Part shown: positions 42,829 to 51,592 of the stretch, in pieces
Layout of the letters: each line of letters opens with the position of its first letter
Position numbering within the stretch: position 1 is the stretch's first letter
NCBI GenBank assembly: GCA_002083655.1
Contig: MSXR01000021.1
Location: forward strand, 1 to 52,217
DNA: 52,217 nucleotides
Direction: 5' to 3'
Origin: Proteobacteria bacterium ST_bin14
GTDB lineage: Bacteria > Pseudomonadota > Alphaproteobacteria > Sphingomonadales > Sphingomonadaceae
Notes under the pieces: generated by a model
The model's input: only the letters and a program-made list of their open reading frames with translations
Database searches by the model: none
Told to the model about the DNA's origin: nothing
Position numbers and translations under genes: made by a program

Positions 42829-43877
42829 TGACCAGTGCGATCACGCTTGGTGGCCAGATAGCGCTCGTTATGCGGGTTGGCGGGCAGCTTGTGCGGCACG
42901 CGTTCAATTACCCCGATTCCGGCTGCTGCCAATTGAGACACTTTCTGGGGATTATTGGTCAAAAGCCGTACCGAACGTTGACCAAGCAGGGCCAACATGC
43001 GCGCAGCGACGCCAAAATCGCGCGAGTCGACCGCAAATCCCAACCGCGTATTGGCATCAACAGTATCGAACCCCTGATCCTGCAGCGCATAGGCGCGTAG
43101 TTTATTGATCAATCCAATCCCGCGCCCTTCCTGCCGCAGATACAGCAAAATGCCCCAGCCGCTGGCAGCGATGGCGGCGATGGCGGCATCAAGCTGCGGC
43201 CCGCAATCGCATTTCAGGCTGCCGAGCACATCGCCCGTCAGGCATTCGCTGTGCAAGCGGACGAGCGGGGGATGTCCATTGGGTGCACCGATCATCAGCG
43301 CGACATGCTCGCCCGGCATTTCCGGGGTGCGAAAAGCCACCAGTTCTGCCGATTCGGCACCGGCAATGGGCAGGTGCGCGCGCGCCGCAATCGTCAGGCG
43401 CTGGGCATCTTGATGTTCGTCAATGTCGTCAGGCGACAGGATCAATCCAGCGTCTGCGCCATGCAGAACAAAGAACGCCGGCAGCATCCCCGCCATTGTA
43501 GCAAGGCGCAGCGCGGCCGCAGCCGCTGACCGATTGGCGATCTCTGCAGTGCGGAATGGCCCCTTGAACGGGGTGAGCAGATCAAATTGCGGATCGGCCA
43601 GCGCGGTGGCAGTGGCAAAATCAAGCCACGGCGCGCGATCTATCATCACCGGGCATTCGGGGGCGGCGGCGGGGGCCTGGTTGGTCAGCTTTAACGTCGC
43701 TGCCCTGCCAGAGGAGATCAGCACCGTCGCTTCGCCTTGCGGGTCGAATGCAGTCAGCCGAACCGGATCAGCCGTTTCAATCGCGAGTACCGCAATCATT
43801 CCCTGGTCCGTCCGAACGGCAACCGGCCAGCCGCGTCGCAGCGAATCAATCGCCTGGGCCACCAGCCGCGCGCTCAC
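42819..43877 (-). CDS. ribA: GTP cyclohydrolase II with degenerate N-terminal domain
   Basis: The 352-residue protein opens the imidazole ring of GTP, the first step of riboflavin synthesis. The RibA domain (about residues 155-345) has zinc ligands in CLTGDVLGSLKCDCGPQ, the catalytic stretch LRQEGRGIGLINKLRAYALQ and LTNNPQKV. The first ~150 residues resemble a RibB (DHBP synthase) domain by position and length, but I do not see its acidic catalytic motif, so this half is probably inactive. GTG 43877 overlaps the xth stop (GTGA). Confidence 0.9.
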   Translation of the reverse strand: MSARLVAQAIDSLRRGWPVAVRTDQGMIAVLAIETADPVRLTAFDPQGEATVLISSGRAATLKLTNQAPAAAPECPVMIDRAPWLDFATATALADPQFDLLTPFKGPFRTAEIANRSAAAAALRLATMAGMLPAFFVLHGADAGLILSPDDIDEHQDAQRLTIAARAHLPIAGAESAELVAFRTPEMPGEHVALMIGAPNGHPPLVRLHSECLTGDVLGSLKCDCGPQLDAAIAAIAASGWGILLYLRQEGRGIGLINKLRAYALQDQGFDTVDANTRLGFAVDSRDFGVAARMLALLGQRSVRLLTNNPQKVSQLAAAGIGVIERVPHKLPANPHNERYLATKRDRTGHEF

Positions 43878-44668
43878 AAGGTGAACTCGGTGGTGATCGG
43901 GATGTGATCAGACGGTTTTAGCCAGCTTCGCGCTTCTTCCAGCACGTGGTGCCGCGTTGCCGTGGCGGCCAGTTCGCTGCTTGCCCACATATGGTCTAGC
44001 CGCCGTCCACGATCAGAGGCAGCCCAGTCCTTTGCGCGGTAGCTCCACCAGGTGAACAGGCGGTCGGGGGCCGGGATGAAGTGGCGGCCAAGGTCCGTCC
44101 AGTTCCCCGCGGCTTGCAGTTGCGCCAGTGTTTCCGCTTCCAACGGTGTGTGGCTGACCACGTCGATCAGCTGCTTGTGGCTCCATACGTCCGATTCGAG
44201 CGGCGCAATGTTGAAATCACCCAGCAGTAACGTTGGCCCTGTCACCCCTTCTGACCACCGCGTCATCCGTTCCAGAAAATCGAGCTTTTGGCCGAATTTG
44301 GGGTTCAGCTCTCGATCGGCGATGTCACCGCCGGCCGGCACATAGACATTTTCGATCCGGATGCCGTTGTCGAGCAGCACCCCCAAATGCCGGGCTTCGC
44401 CATTGGCTTGCCAGTCGAACCGGTCGTGCGCGTGCAGTGGCAACTTGCTGATGATCGCCACGCCGTGGTGCATCCGTTGGCCGTTCAGCGCGAGATGGGG
44501 ATAGCCAAGCGCGCGAAAAGCCGCCGCCGGAAAATCGCCGTCCATTACTTTGGTTTCCTGCAGGCACAGGATATCGGGCGCCGATTCGCGCAGGAAGCGC
44601 TCGACAATGTCGATGCGGAACCGCACCGAGTTGATGTTCCACGAAGCGATCTTGATTGTTTCGGCCAT
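43874..44668 (-). CDS. xth: Exodeoxyribonuclease III
   Basis: This 264-residue AP endonuclease/3'-5' exonuclease of the EEP family begins KIASWNINSVRFRIDIVERF. It has CLQETKVMDGDFP (catalytic Glu), LLGDFNIAP and the C-terminal SDHIPITTEF (catalytic His). It is translated just ahead of ribA via a GTGA overlap. Confidence 0.96.
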   Translation of the reverse strand: MAETIKIASWNINSVRFRIDIVERFLRESAPDILCLQETKVMDGDFPAAAFRALGYPHLALNGQRMHHGVAIISKLPLHAHDRFDWQANGEARHLGVLLDNGIRIENVYVPAGGDIADRELNPKFGQKLDFLERMTRWSEGVTGPTLLLGDFNIAPLESDVWSHKQLIDVVSHTPLEAETLAQLQAAGNWTDLGRHFIPAPDRLFTWWSYRAKDWAASDRGRRLDHMWASSELAATATRHHVLEEARSWLKPSDHIPITTEFTL

Positions 44669-44747
44669 GCCGCGATGTAACCCCGTGATGGGCCCACCGC
44701 TAGCCAGCCGGTTGGCTGTGGACCAGAAAAGCGACCGATACAGAAAG

Positions 44748-44764
44748 GCCCCCGCTCCGGGGGC
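44748..44764 (-). terminator. Strong GC hairpin followed by CTTTCTG on the minus strand
   Basis: Arms GCCCCCG (44748-44754) and CGGGGGC (44758-44764) pair perfectly over a 3-base loop. Read leftwards, the stem is followed by CTTTCTG, a modest T-rich tail. It lies between lolA plus the small ORF and xth, so it could end that transcript or attenuate xth-ribA. Confidence 0.6.
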
Positions 44765-44781
44765 TTGGAGCGAGGGCCGAC

Positions 44782-44841
44782 CTAGCGTTCGTCACGCAGG
44801 CAGAACGGATGATGCAGGGTAACAGGGGGAAAACCCGGCAT
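44782..44841 (-). CDS. Possible 19-residue leader-type ORF
   Basis: ATG 44841 is preceded by GGAGCG and opens MPGFPPVTLHHPFCLRDER, ending in TAG. It lies in the 275-base gap between lolA and xth, just ahead of a terminator-like hairpin. The size, ribosome-binding site and hairpin resemble leader-peptide arrangements, but a chance ORF of this length is possible. No family is recognised. Confidence 0.35.
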   Translation of the reverse strand: MPGFPPVTLHHPFCLRDER

Positions 44842-44943
44842 CGCTCCGTTCGCAACACTGTTTTAGCGCCCTAAACCTGTCGCCAATATGAATGAAGTCG
44901 CGGGGCGAAACAAAAACCGCGATCAACCGAAACGATCGAGCGA

Positions 44944-45588
44944 TCAGTTTCGGCCCCCACGAAGCGTGGGATCAGTCCAGCGAAACGCGCGGTCGGCAAC
45001 CGGGCGATTGAACAATTGGTTCGACAAGCGAATGGTCGTCCGGTTGTTCTGGGCGTCAAGCGCGACCCAGCCCTGCATCATCAGCCCACCCGGCGCGCTG
45101 GCGTCGCGCGCGAAAACCAGGGTGATTCGCCCATATTCGGGATGCCGCGGATCACTCGCCTCAACCGAGATTACGCGCGGGTCTGCTGTGCGCACCACCT
45201 TGGCGAAACGCGAGATATCCTTGTTGGGATCAAGCAACACTCCCAGCGGTGAGTTGCCGATTGGCCAACGTTGTTTCTGGCGGACCGAATAATCCAGAAA
45301 CCACAGGGCCTTGCCATCACCCACGATCAGGATGGGCACGCCCTTCTCATATTGGAAGCGGATCTTGCCGGGCTTTTTCAGCGCGAGTGTGCCGTCCAGC
45401 GTTTTGCCATTGCGGTCGGTTTGGCTGAAATTGGCGGTCAAGCTTTCAACCGAGCGCAAATGATCCTGCACCAGCGCGAGGTCACCGGTCGCAGGTGCTG
45501 CGATCGCCACCGGCATCGCCAGGATCAACGGCAGTGCAAACAACAGCGCAAACAGGGGCCGAAATGTCACGCGATCTTTCTCCAGCAT
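44944..45588 (-). CDS. lolA: Outer-membrane lipoprotein carrier protein LolA
   Basis: This periplasmic chaperone carries lipoproteins from LolCDE to the outer membrane. A signal peptide (about residues 9-32 ending AIAAP) is followed by SVESLTANFSQTDRNGKTLD and ALKKPGKIRFQYEKG, then LDYSVRQKQRWP. The start is uncertain: ATG 45588 gives a normal signal peptide; ATG 45612 and GTG 45657 are possible and no site has a good ribosome-binding sequence. It follows ftsK on the same strand. Confidence 0.92.
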   Translation of the reverse strand: MLEKDRVTFRPLFALLFALPLILAMPVAIAAPATGDLALVQDHLRSVESLTANFSQTDRNGKTLDGTLALKKPGKIRFQYEKGVPILIVGDGKALWFLDYSVRQKQRWPIGNSPLGVLLDPNKDISRFAKVVRTADPRVISVEASDPRHPEYGRITLVFARDASAPGGLMMQGWVALDAQNNRTTIRLSNQLFNRPVADRAFRWTDPTLRGGRN

Positions 45589-45674
45589 GGGCAGGAACAA
45601 CTGCACCGCCATTGGCGCTTTGGCTTGAACGGGTGGTGAACATGCGGGTTCCGCCACCGAATTGTCGATGGTGG

Positions 45675-47969
45675 TTAGAGCGGACGGCCTTCCTGATCCA
45701 TCAGCACTTCACGCCGGCCCACATGATCGGGTTTTGATACAAGCCCGTCCTTCTCCATCCGTTCGACGAGCCGGGCCGCGCTGTTATACCCAATGCGCAA
45801 TTGGCGCTGCAGCCATGACGTCGACGCCTTTTGGCTTTCGGCCACCAGCTGGCGGGCATTGCGATATTGCTGATCCTCCGCCGAATCCTCACCGTCGGGC
45901 GCGCCGTCGAGCGCAAAGCCATCTTCGGGTTCTTCGGTGACGGACTGGATATAATCGGGCTGCCCCTGGCTGCGCCAATGGTTGGCCACCGCCTGTACCT
46001 CGTCGTCTGACACGAATGGGCCGTGGACGCGTGCAATCTGCTTGCCGCCCGGCATGTAGAGCATATCCCCCTTGCCGAGCAGCTGTTCAGCCCCCTGTTC
46101 GCCCAAAATCGTCCGCGAATCGATTTTTGAGGTTACGTGAAAGCTGATTCGCGTCGGTAAATTGGCCTTGATCACGCCGGTGATGACGTCGACCGACGGG
46201 CGTTGGGTTGCCATGATCAGATGGATGCCCGCTGCGCGCGCCTTTTGCGCGAGACGCTGGATGAGGAATTCCACTTCCTTGCCCGCCGTCATCATCAGAT
46301 CGGCGAGTTCGTCGACGATGATGACGATTTGCGGCAGCGGCTGAAAATCAAGCTGTTCTTCTTCATAAATCGGCTGGCCGGTTGCCTGATCATAGCCGGT
46401 TTGCACCTTGCGGCCGAGCGGCTGGCCCTTGGCTTTGGCGGCGCGCACCTTGTCATTGAACGAGGCCAAGCTGCGGACATTGACCGAGGCAAGCATCCGG
46501 TAACGATCCTCCATCTGCTCCACCGCCCATTTCAGCGCGCGTACCGCCTTGGCTGGCTCGGTCACGACAGGGGCAAGCAAATGCGGAATATCAGCATACA
46601 TCGACAGTTCGAGCATTTTTGGATCGATCATGATCATCCGACACTGATCGGGCGTTAGGCGATAGAGCAACGATAGGATCATGCAGTTCAGCCCAACCGA
46701 TTTGCCCGACCCGGTGGTGCCCGCAACCAGCAGATGCGGCATGGGCGCAAGATCGGCGATCACCGGATCACCAGCGATGTTCTTGCCCAAAATGATCGGC
46801 AGCTGCGCCGATTGATCTTCAAAGCTCTGGCTGCCGACCAGTTCGTGCAGGTTTACCGATTCGCGGCGCGCATTGGGCAGTTCAATGCCGATCACGCTGC
46901 GCCCCGGAATTGTCGCAACACGCGCCGAAATCGCTGACATGTTGCGGGCGATATCATCGGCGAGCTGGATGACGCGGCTGGCCTTGATCCCGCTGGCAGG
47001 CTCGAGTTCGTACATCGTGACGACCGGGCCAGGTCGCACCTCAACAATGACGCCTTTTACATGGAAATCGTCGAGCACTGATTCGAGCAGCCGCGCATTA
47101 CGTTCCAGCGCGGCCTTATCCACCACCGGATTGCCGCTTTTGGGGGATGGCTTCAGCAGATCGAGCGGGGGCAACCGGTAATTGTCGCGCAGATCAAGCG
47201 AGGTTTGCTTGGTGCGCGGTTTGGCAGTGGACGGGGCCAGTGCGCGTTCGGCGATCACTGGGCCAGGCCGGTTCTCGGGCGCGGCGACGGGTCGCGGGAT
47301 CGGCTTGCGCGGCGGCGCGGCGAGCGGCTCCTCTGCCAGCAGCTCGGGCAGCGTATCGGCGCGGGGTGCCGGTAAGCGAAACTGCCATTGCCGCTCGCTC
47401 AGGTCGATGTCATAACTCCACGCATATAGCGCCACCCCGCCAAGCCCCAATATCAGGCCAAGCGCGCGATCAACCCACAGGATTGCGGTCGGATCACCCA
47501 TCTGGGCGGTGCCCCAGCGCAGCAGCGTGGCAAGCGACAGGCCAATCGCCCCGCCATAGCCCGCCGGCAGCGCATTAACGGCCGTTGATGACACAAAGGC
47601 AAATGCCGTCGCCATCAACGCCGTGCCGCCAAATCCTTTCAGGATCATGCGGCCCCAGCCCTGCACCGGCACATCGCGCCACAGTCGCGCGGCCAGCACC
47701 AGCCCAAAGGGTAAGATCAGCACCACCGGCCAGCCCAGCAACGCGAGCAGCGCATCGGCAATCATCGCGCCTGGGCTGCCAACCATATTGCGCGCCGGGC
47801 CTGCAGCAGCGGTGCTGAGCGACGGATCGCCGGGGGCATAGCTGATCAGGCAGGCCGCGATCATGATTGTGACCGCGACAATCACCATCGCCGCTATCAG
47901 GGATCGGCTGCGGCGGGCACCATGCCGCATGGTTTCGCGCCACAAAGGCGGTTGCGCCTGGCTCGCCAT
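45675..47969 (-). CDS. ftsK: DNA translocase FtsK
   Basis: This 764-residue DNA pump moves chromosome ends at the septum and activates dif recombination. Four N-terminal membrane helices (residues about 20-190) are followed by a Pro/Ala-rich linker and the motor, with Walker A VAGTTGSGKSVGLN and Walker B IVIIVDELADLMM. The C-terminal winged-helix gamma domain (STSWLQRQLRIGYNSAARLV) reads KOPS-type polar sequences. I chose ATG 47969 with AAGGAAA upstream over 48008. Confidence 0.96.
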   Translation of the reverse strand: MASQAQPPLWRETMRHGARRSRSLIAAMVIVAVTIMIAACLISYAPGDPSLSTAAAGPARNMVGSPGAMIADALLALLGWPVVLILPFGLVLAARLWRDVPVQGWGRMILKGFGGTALMATAFAFVSSTAVNALPAGYGGAIGLSLATLLRWGTAQMGDPTAILWVDRALGLILGLGGVALYAWSYDIDLSERQWQFRLPAPRADTLPELLAEEPLAAPPRKPIPRPVAAPENRPGPVIAERALAPSTAKPRTKQTSLDLRDNYRLPPLDLLKPSPKSGNPVVDKAALERNARLLESVLDDFHVKGVIVEVRPGPVVTMYELEPASGIKASRVIQLADDIARNMSAISARVATIPGRSVIGIELPNARRESVNLHELVGSQSFEDQSAQLPIILGKNIAGDPVIADLAPMPHLLVAGTTGSGKSVGLNCMILSLLYRLTPDQCRMIMIDPKMLELSMYADIPHLLAPVVTEPAKAVRALKWAVEQMEDRYRMLASVNVRSLASFNDKVRAAKAKGQPLGRKVQTGYDQATGQPIYEEEQLDFQPLPQIVIIVDELADLMMTAGKEVEFLIQRLAQKARAAGIHLIMATQRPSVDVITGVIKANLPTRISFHVTSKIDSRTILGEQGAEQLLGKGDMLYMPGGKQIARVHGPFVSDDEVQAVANHWRSQGQPDYIQSVTEEPEDGFALDGAPDGEDSAEDQQYRNARQLVAESQKASTSWLQRQLRIGYNSAARLVERMEKDGLVSKPDHVGRREVLMDQEGRPL

Positions 47970-48104
47970 GTGCGTTTCCTTCACAAATGTACGCTTGATG
48001 TTCCACAATCGCCCCGCGCGAGTCTCGCGTCAAGATGGCGCGGTTGAATACCGGCTTTGGCCGGGGGAATTGGCAGCACGCATTGCGGCCGCTAGGACCG
48101 GTTT

Positions 48105-49322
48105 ATGGATCAAGCAGACGTAATCATTCTGGGCGGGGGCCTTGTCGGGTGCAGCCTGTCTCTGGCGCTCGCAGCGCACGGTATCTCCACCATTGTGGTC
48201 GATCCCGCTGATCCAGCGGTTACGCTGGCGGCGAACTTTGATGGCCGGGCTTCGGCAATTGCCAGCGCCAGCCACCGGATGCTCGACGCGATTGGCGTCG
48301 GCGCGCGGTTGGCGGGCAAGGGCTGCGCGATCGAATCGATCCGGGTCAGCGACGGGCTGGCCCCCGGCGCGCTCGATTTTGTGCCAGATGCCAGCGACGG
48401 CGCACTGGGCACCATGTACGAGAATCGTTTGTTGCGCACCACGCTGCATCAGGCAGCGATGGCGGCGGATTTGGTCGATTTGCGGATGCGAACCCGCGCG
48501 ACATCAGTGAAGCGCGATGGCGCGGGCGTGCGGATGACGCTTGATTCGGGCGCGGAAATCGCCGCTCCGTTGATGATCGCCGCTGAAGGGCGCAATTCCC
48601 CCACGCGCACTGCCGCTGGAATCACGATTGCGCATTGGCAATATCATCACAACGCGATCATCACGGCATTTGACCATGCCCGCCCGCATCAAAATTGCGC
48701 TTTCGAAATTTTCTATCCCGCCGGGCCATTTGCCATTCTGCCGCTGTTGCCGGCTGAGGGCCGTAACCGATCAGCACTGGTGTGGACGGTGAGTGAGGGC
48801 GACGCGCCGGGCATGTTGAAACTGTCCGATCGCGGGTTTCTGGCAGAGGCAGAGCGGCAGATGGGCGGTTTTCTGGGGCCGCTCAGCAATCTTGCGCCGC
48901 GCTCCACCTATCCGCTTGGGTTCCACCATGCTGCACGAATCACAGCAGAGCGGCTGGCGCTGGTGGGGGATGCCGCGCACGGCATTCACCCGATTGCCGG
49001 GCAGGGGCTAAATCTGGGTTTCCGTGACGTTGCAACGCTGACCGAAGTGTTGGTCGACGGAAAAAGGTTTGGGCTTGATCTGGGCGACCCCGCCTTGCTG
49101 GCACGGTATGAGCGGTGGCGCGGGCTGGATACGTTGATGGTGGCCATGGCAACCGACACGCTAAACCGCCTGTTCGGGGTGCCTGGCAAAACCGCAAGCG
49201 CGGTACGCCGGTTCGGGCTAAGCGCCGTGCAGGCAATCCCGCCGCTAAAGGCCCGGTTTATGGCCGAAGCACGCGGTGAAAGCGGCGACTTGCCCAAGCT
49301 GTTGCAGGGCGAAACGGTTTAG
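48105..49322 (+). CDS. UbiH/UbiF/VisC-family FAD-dependent ubiquinone hydroxylase
   Basis: This 405-residue flavoprotein monooxygenase has the Rossmann motif IILGGGLVGCSLSLALAAHG and RLALVGDAAHGIHPIAGQGL. It belongs to the COQ6/UbiH group, which hydroxylates the ubiquinone ring; which position is not decided by sequence. It is divergent from ftsK. Its TAG stop overlaps the end of an opposite-strand small gene. Confidence 0.9.
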   Translation: MDQADVIILGGGLVGCSLSLALAAHGISTIVVDPADPAVTLAANFDGRASAIASASHRMLDAIGVGARLAGKGCAIESIRVSDGLAPGALDFVPDASDGALGTMYENRLLRTTLHQAAMAADLVDLRMRTRATSVKRDGAGVRMTLDSGAEIAAPLMIAAEGRNSPTRTAAGITIAHWQYHHNAIITAFDHARPHQNCAFEIFYPAGPFAILPLLPAEGRNRSALVWTVSEGDAPGMLKLSDRGFLAEAERQMGGFLGPLSNLAPRSTYPLGFHHAARITAERLALVGDAAHGIHPIAGQGLNLGFRDVATLTEVLVDGKRFGLDLGDPALLARYERWRGLDTLMVAMATDTLNRLFGVPGKTASAVRRFGLSAVQAIPPLKARFMAEARGESGDLPKLLQGETV

Positions 49323-49486
49323 TCTGTGTCAGGTTTGTCGGCGGCGGTGCGGGCCGCATTGCTGCCCGTGCGGCGGACAGTATCGATTTTCTCCATCGCT
49401 GCCACTTTTCGGGGTTCGAACAGGTTGGCGAGCATCATCCACAATCCCAGGCCAATCGATCCGCAGAGCTTGTCTTAGCCGCGCAT
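49319..49486 (-). pseudogene. Small one-helix membrane protein gene with an early in-frame stop
   Basis: An ATG (49486) overlaps the Trm112 TGA as TGATG but reads M-R-G-stop; the TAA is at 49475-49477. The same frame then encodes DKLCGSIGLGLWMMLANLFE and continues PRKVAAMEKIDTVRRTG to a stop overlapping ubiH, 55 codons in all. The hydrophobic helix followed by a basic amphipathic tail looks like a real protein. Restart at ATG 49438, with GGGA upstream, would make a 39-residue product. It is therefore either a recent nonsense mutant or a shorter gene. Confidence 0.5.
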
Positions 49487-49677
49487 CAGGCACTTCCCGC
49501 CAAATCTCGCGCTTGATCGGCCAACATCACCGCCACGCCGCCGCGGATTGGATACGCCAAAGCCGCGGCATCCGAAATCAATTCCTGCGCGTCTGCATCA
49601 AGGCGGAGCGGCGACCTCGTCACGGGGCAAACGAGTATAGACAGCAACCACGGATCAATCAGCCGGGTATCACTCAC
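49486..49677 (-). CDS. Trm112 family protein
   Basis: The 63-residue protein contains LIDPWLLSILVCPVTRSPLR, then ELISDAAALAYPIRGGVAVML, the UPF0434/YcaR-Trm112 pattern. Only one cysteine is present, so the zinc set of eukaryotic Trm112 is absent. ATG 49677 overlaps the LON-domain gene stop by four bases. Confidence 0.92.
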   Translation of the reverse strand: MSDTRLIDPWLLSILVCPVTRSPLRLDADAQELISDAAALAYPIRGGVAVMLADQARDLAGSA

Positions 49678-50300
49678 TGCAGCGTCACCGATTCCTCACC
49701 GTCGTGCCGCCCGAAAAATTGCATCAACTGCACGATCAATTCTGCACGATCCTCCAGACTCTGCGACTCGAGCAGGGCCTGTTTTGCAGCGACATCAAAG
49801 GGGGCAATCTGCGCCACGCCGTTCACCAGCGATTCGTCGTCGAGCCGGGCCACCGCTTCCCAATCGACCGCGTAGCCCTGAATATCGGCAAAGCGCCGCG
49901 ATTCCATCTCAAGCGCCGCCCGGCCAGACAGGGAGAGTATCTCCTGTTCCCCGGCGGTCGGCATCAGCTCGGCCTCAACCTGGCGGAACGGTGTGGCCAC
50001 ATCGAGCTCGCGGACGATACGGAACAGCGACAGCCCTTCAAGCACCAGATTATAGCGCCCGTCGTCAAGCATCTCGAACTGCGCAATTTTGCCAACACAG
50101 CCGACCTGAAAAAGCGGCGGCGGATTCCCCTCTGCGCGCGGCTGCACCATGCCGATGCGCCTGTCGCGCGCCATCGCATCGCTCATCAGCGCCTTGTATC
50201 GTTCTTCAAAGATATGGAGCGGTAAGTGCATGCGCGGGAATAGCAGTGCGCCGGGCAACGGGAAAACCGATAGCCGGGTGGTGGTGCGATCGCGCGTCAT
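49674..50300 (-). CDS. LON peptidase substrate-binding domain protein
   Basis: This 208-residue stand-alone LON N-terminal domain contains RLSVFPLPGALLFPRMHLPL, HIFEERYKALMSDAM, GCVGKIAQFEMLDDGRYNLV and LEGLSLFRI. No ATPase or protease domain follows. ATG 50300 overlaps the thioredoxin gene stop (ATGA); the longer frame to 50345 lies inside it. Conserved trx-LON-Trm112 order suggests a shared role in protein quality control, but this is inference. Confidence 0.92.
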   Translation of the reverse strand: MTRDRTTTRLSVFPLPGALLFPRMHLPLHIFEERYKALMSDAMARDRRIGMVQPRAEGNPPPLFQVGCVGKIAQFEMLDDGRYNLVLEGLSLFRIVRELDVATPFRQVEAELMPTAGEQEILSLSGRAALEMESRRFADIQGYAVDWEAVARLDDESLVNGVAQIAPFDVAAKQALLESQSLEDRAELIVQLMQFFGRHDGEESVTLQ

Positions 50301-51208
50301 CCGAACAAAATCGCCGACAAGCGCCGACGCTGTGCCGATACCCATGGATCTTCCAGTCCGACCACCTCGAATAACTTCAGCAGGCGTTGCCGTGCAGCGC
50401 CTTCGTCCCAGGTGCGATCATCGGCGATCATGGCGAGCAGTGTATCGGCCGCTGAATCACGGTCTCCCGCAGCCATTTGGCCACCTGCGAGCTCAAAGCG
50501 CGCGGGCATATCAGCGGGGTTGGCTGCAACGGCTGCTGCCAGCCCGGCCAGATCATCAACCGGCCTTGCCTCGCGTGCCAGCGCCAGGGCCGCTTGGGCG
50601 CGGCTGATTTCGGGCAGTTTAGCGACGTCTTCGGGCAATGTTGCGATGGCTGCTTCGGCTTCGTCCGGCTTTCCACTGGCGATGAGCGCGCGAATACGGC
50701 CTGACAACACGCCGGGATGATCGGGCGCCATTTCTAACAGCTGGTCAAAAATGCTCAGCGCACGCTCGCCATCACCGTCGCCCAAAACCTGTTCGGCCAT
50801 CGCGATCACCGGTTCAATATCGGCTTCTGCCGACGCCCCTTCGGCCTGAACGGGAAGCTGGCGCAAAAGCTGGTCCAGCATGGTCCGCATCGCCGATTCG
50901 GTGCGCGCGCTGGTCAGGTCAGCAACCAGCTGGCCTTCGAACATTGCATAGACCGTGGGGATGGATTTGATTTGAAACTGCGCGGCGATAAACTGGTTCT
51001 TGTCGGTATCGATCTTGGCCAGCACCACGCCCTTATCGGCATAGGCCGCCGCGATCTTGTCGAGCATCGGCGCCAGCGCCTTGCACGGACCGCACCATTC
51101 CGCCCAGAAATCGATAATGACCAATTTGGTCATCGACGGCTCTACAACGTCACGGCGAAACGCCTCAATTGCTACGCGTTCAGCGGGGGACATGCCCAGA
51201 GTAGCCAA
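50297..51208 (-). CDS. Thioredoxin-TPR co-chaperone (CnoX/YbbN-like)
   Basis: This 303-residue protein has an N-terminal thioredoxin domain with canonical FWAEWCGPCKALAP (about residues 34-47). A helical repeat region with TPR-like segments such as ALSIFDQLLEMAPDHPGVLS follows. Unlike E. coli CnoX, both active-site cysteines remain, so it may be redox active. The start is TTG 51208, supported by AGGAG 6 bases upstream. It leads the trx-LON-Trm112 operon. Confidence 0.9.
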   Translation of the reverse strand: MATLGMSPAERVAIEAFRRDVVEPSMTKLVIIDFWAEWCGPCKALAPMLDKIAAAYADKGVVLAKIDTDKNQFIAAQFQIKSIPTVYAMFEGQLVADLTSARTESAMRTMLDQLLRQLPVQAEGASAEADIEPVIAMAEQVLGDGDGERALSIFDQLLEMAPDHPGVLSGRIRALIASGKPDEAEAAIATLPEDVAKLPEISRAQAALALAREARPVDDLAGLAAAVAANPADMPARFELAGGQMAAGDRDSAADTLLAMIADDRTWDEGAARQRLLKLFEVVGLEDPWVSAQRRRLSAILFG

Positions 51209-51466
51209 GTGTCGCTCCTGTGCCTTACGGCGAAATGATGGTCTGCGCCTTATGTGGGCGCTTATCGGGTGAAGCCAACCCTTTTCGACATGGCAATCCT
51301 CACGGGGCTATTTTGGGGCCATGATCCTGGCGGAATTGGCGCGCCGCAGCACAGGGGTACAGCGCAAAGCGTCGATAGGTCGTATCCGGGCTTGCCGTAC
51401 CCCCAAGCCGATGCTAACAGCCCGCCCTCACCCCGTCCACGGCCTTGCCGGGACGAAGTCGCCAGA

Positions 51467-51541
51467 GCGGGCGTAGCTCAGGGGTAGAGCACAACCTTGC
51501 CAAGGTTGGGGTCGAGGGTTCGAATCCCTTCGCCCGCTCCA
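51467..51541 (+). tRNA. tRNA-Gly (anticodon GCC)
   Basis: The acceptor stem GCGGGCG/CGCCCGC (51467-51473 with 51531-51537) is perfect. The discriminator is T and CCA is encoded (51539-51541). The anticodon arm CAACC-TTGCCAA-GGTTG carries GCC. The D-loop (AGCTC...GAGC) and T-arm (GGGTTCGAATCCC) are canonical. Length is 75 bases including CCA. Confidence 0.97.
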
Positions 51542-51554
51542 GTTTTCTCCAAGA

Positions 51555-51592
51555 AAAATCAATACTTAACGGCGCAAGCCGAGATTGATTTT
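51555..51592 (+). terminator. Two-level hairpin downstream of tRNA-Gly
   Basis: AAAATCAAT (51555-51563) pairs with ATTGATTTT (51584-51592), enclosing a second hairpin CGGC-GCAA-GCCG (51570-51581). It lies 13 bases after the tRNA CCA. The final TTTT is part of the stem, so it is an atypical terminator candidate. Confidence 0.4.

Noticed and set aside
47110..47130. DnaA-box-like TTATCCACC in ftsK, and a similar TCATCCACA at 49436
   Set aside because: Isolated imperfect 9-mers in coding DNA are expected by chance.
51254..51487. Short plus-strand ORFs before tRNA-Gly
   Set aside because: They run into the tRNA gene, have no ribosome-binding site and look compositionally random.
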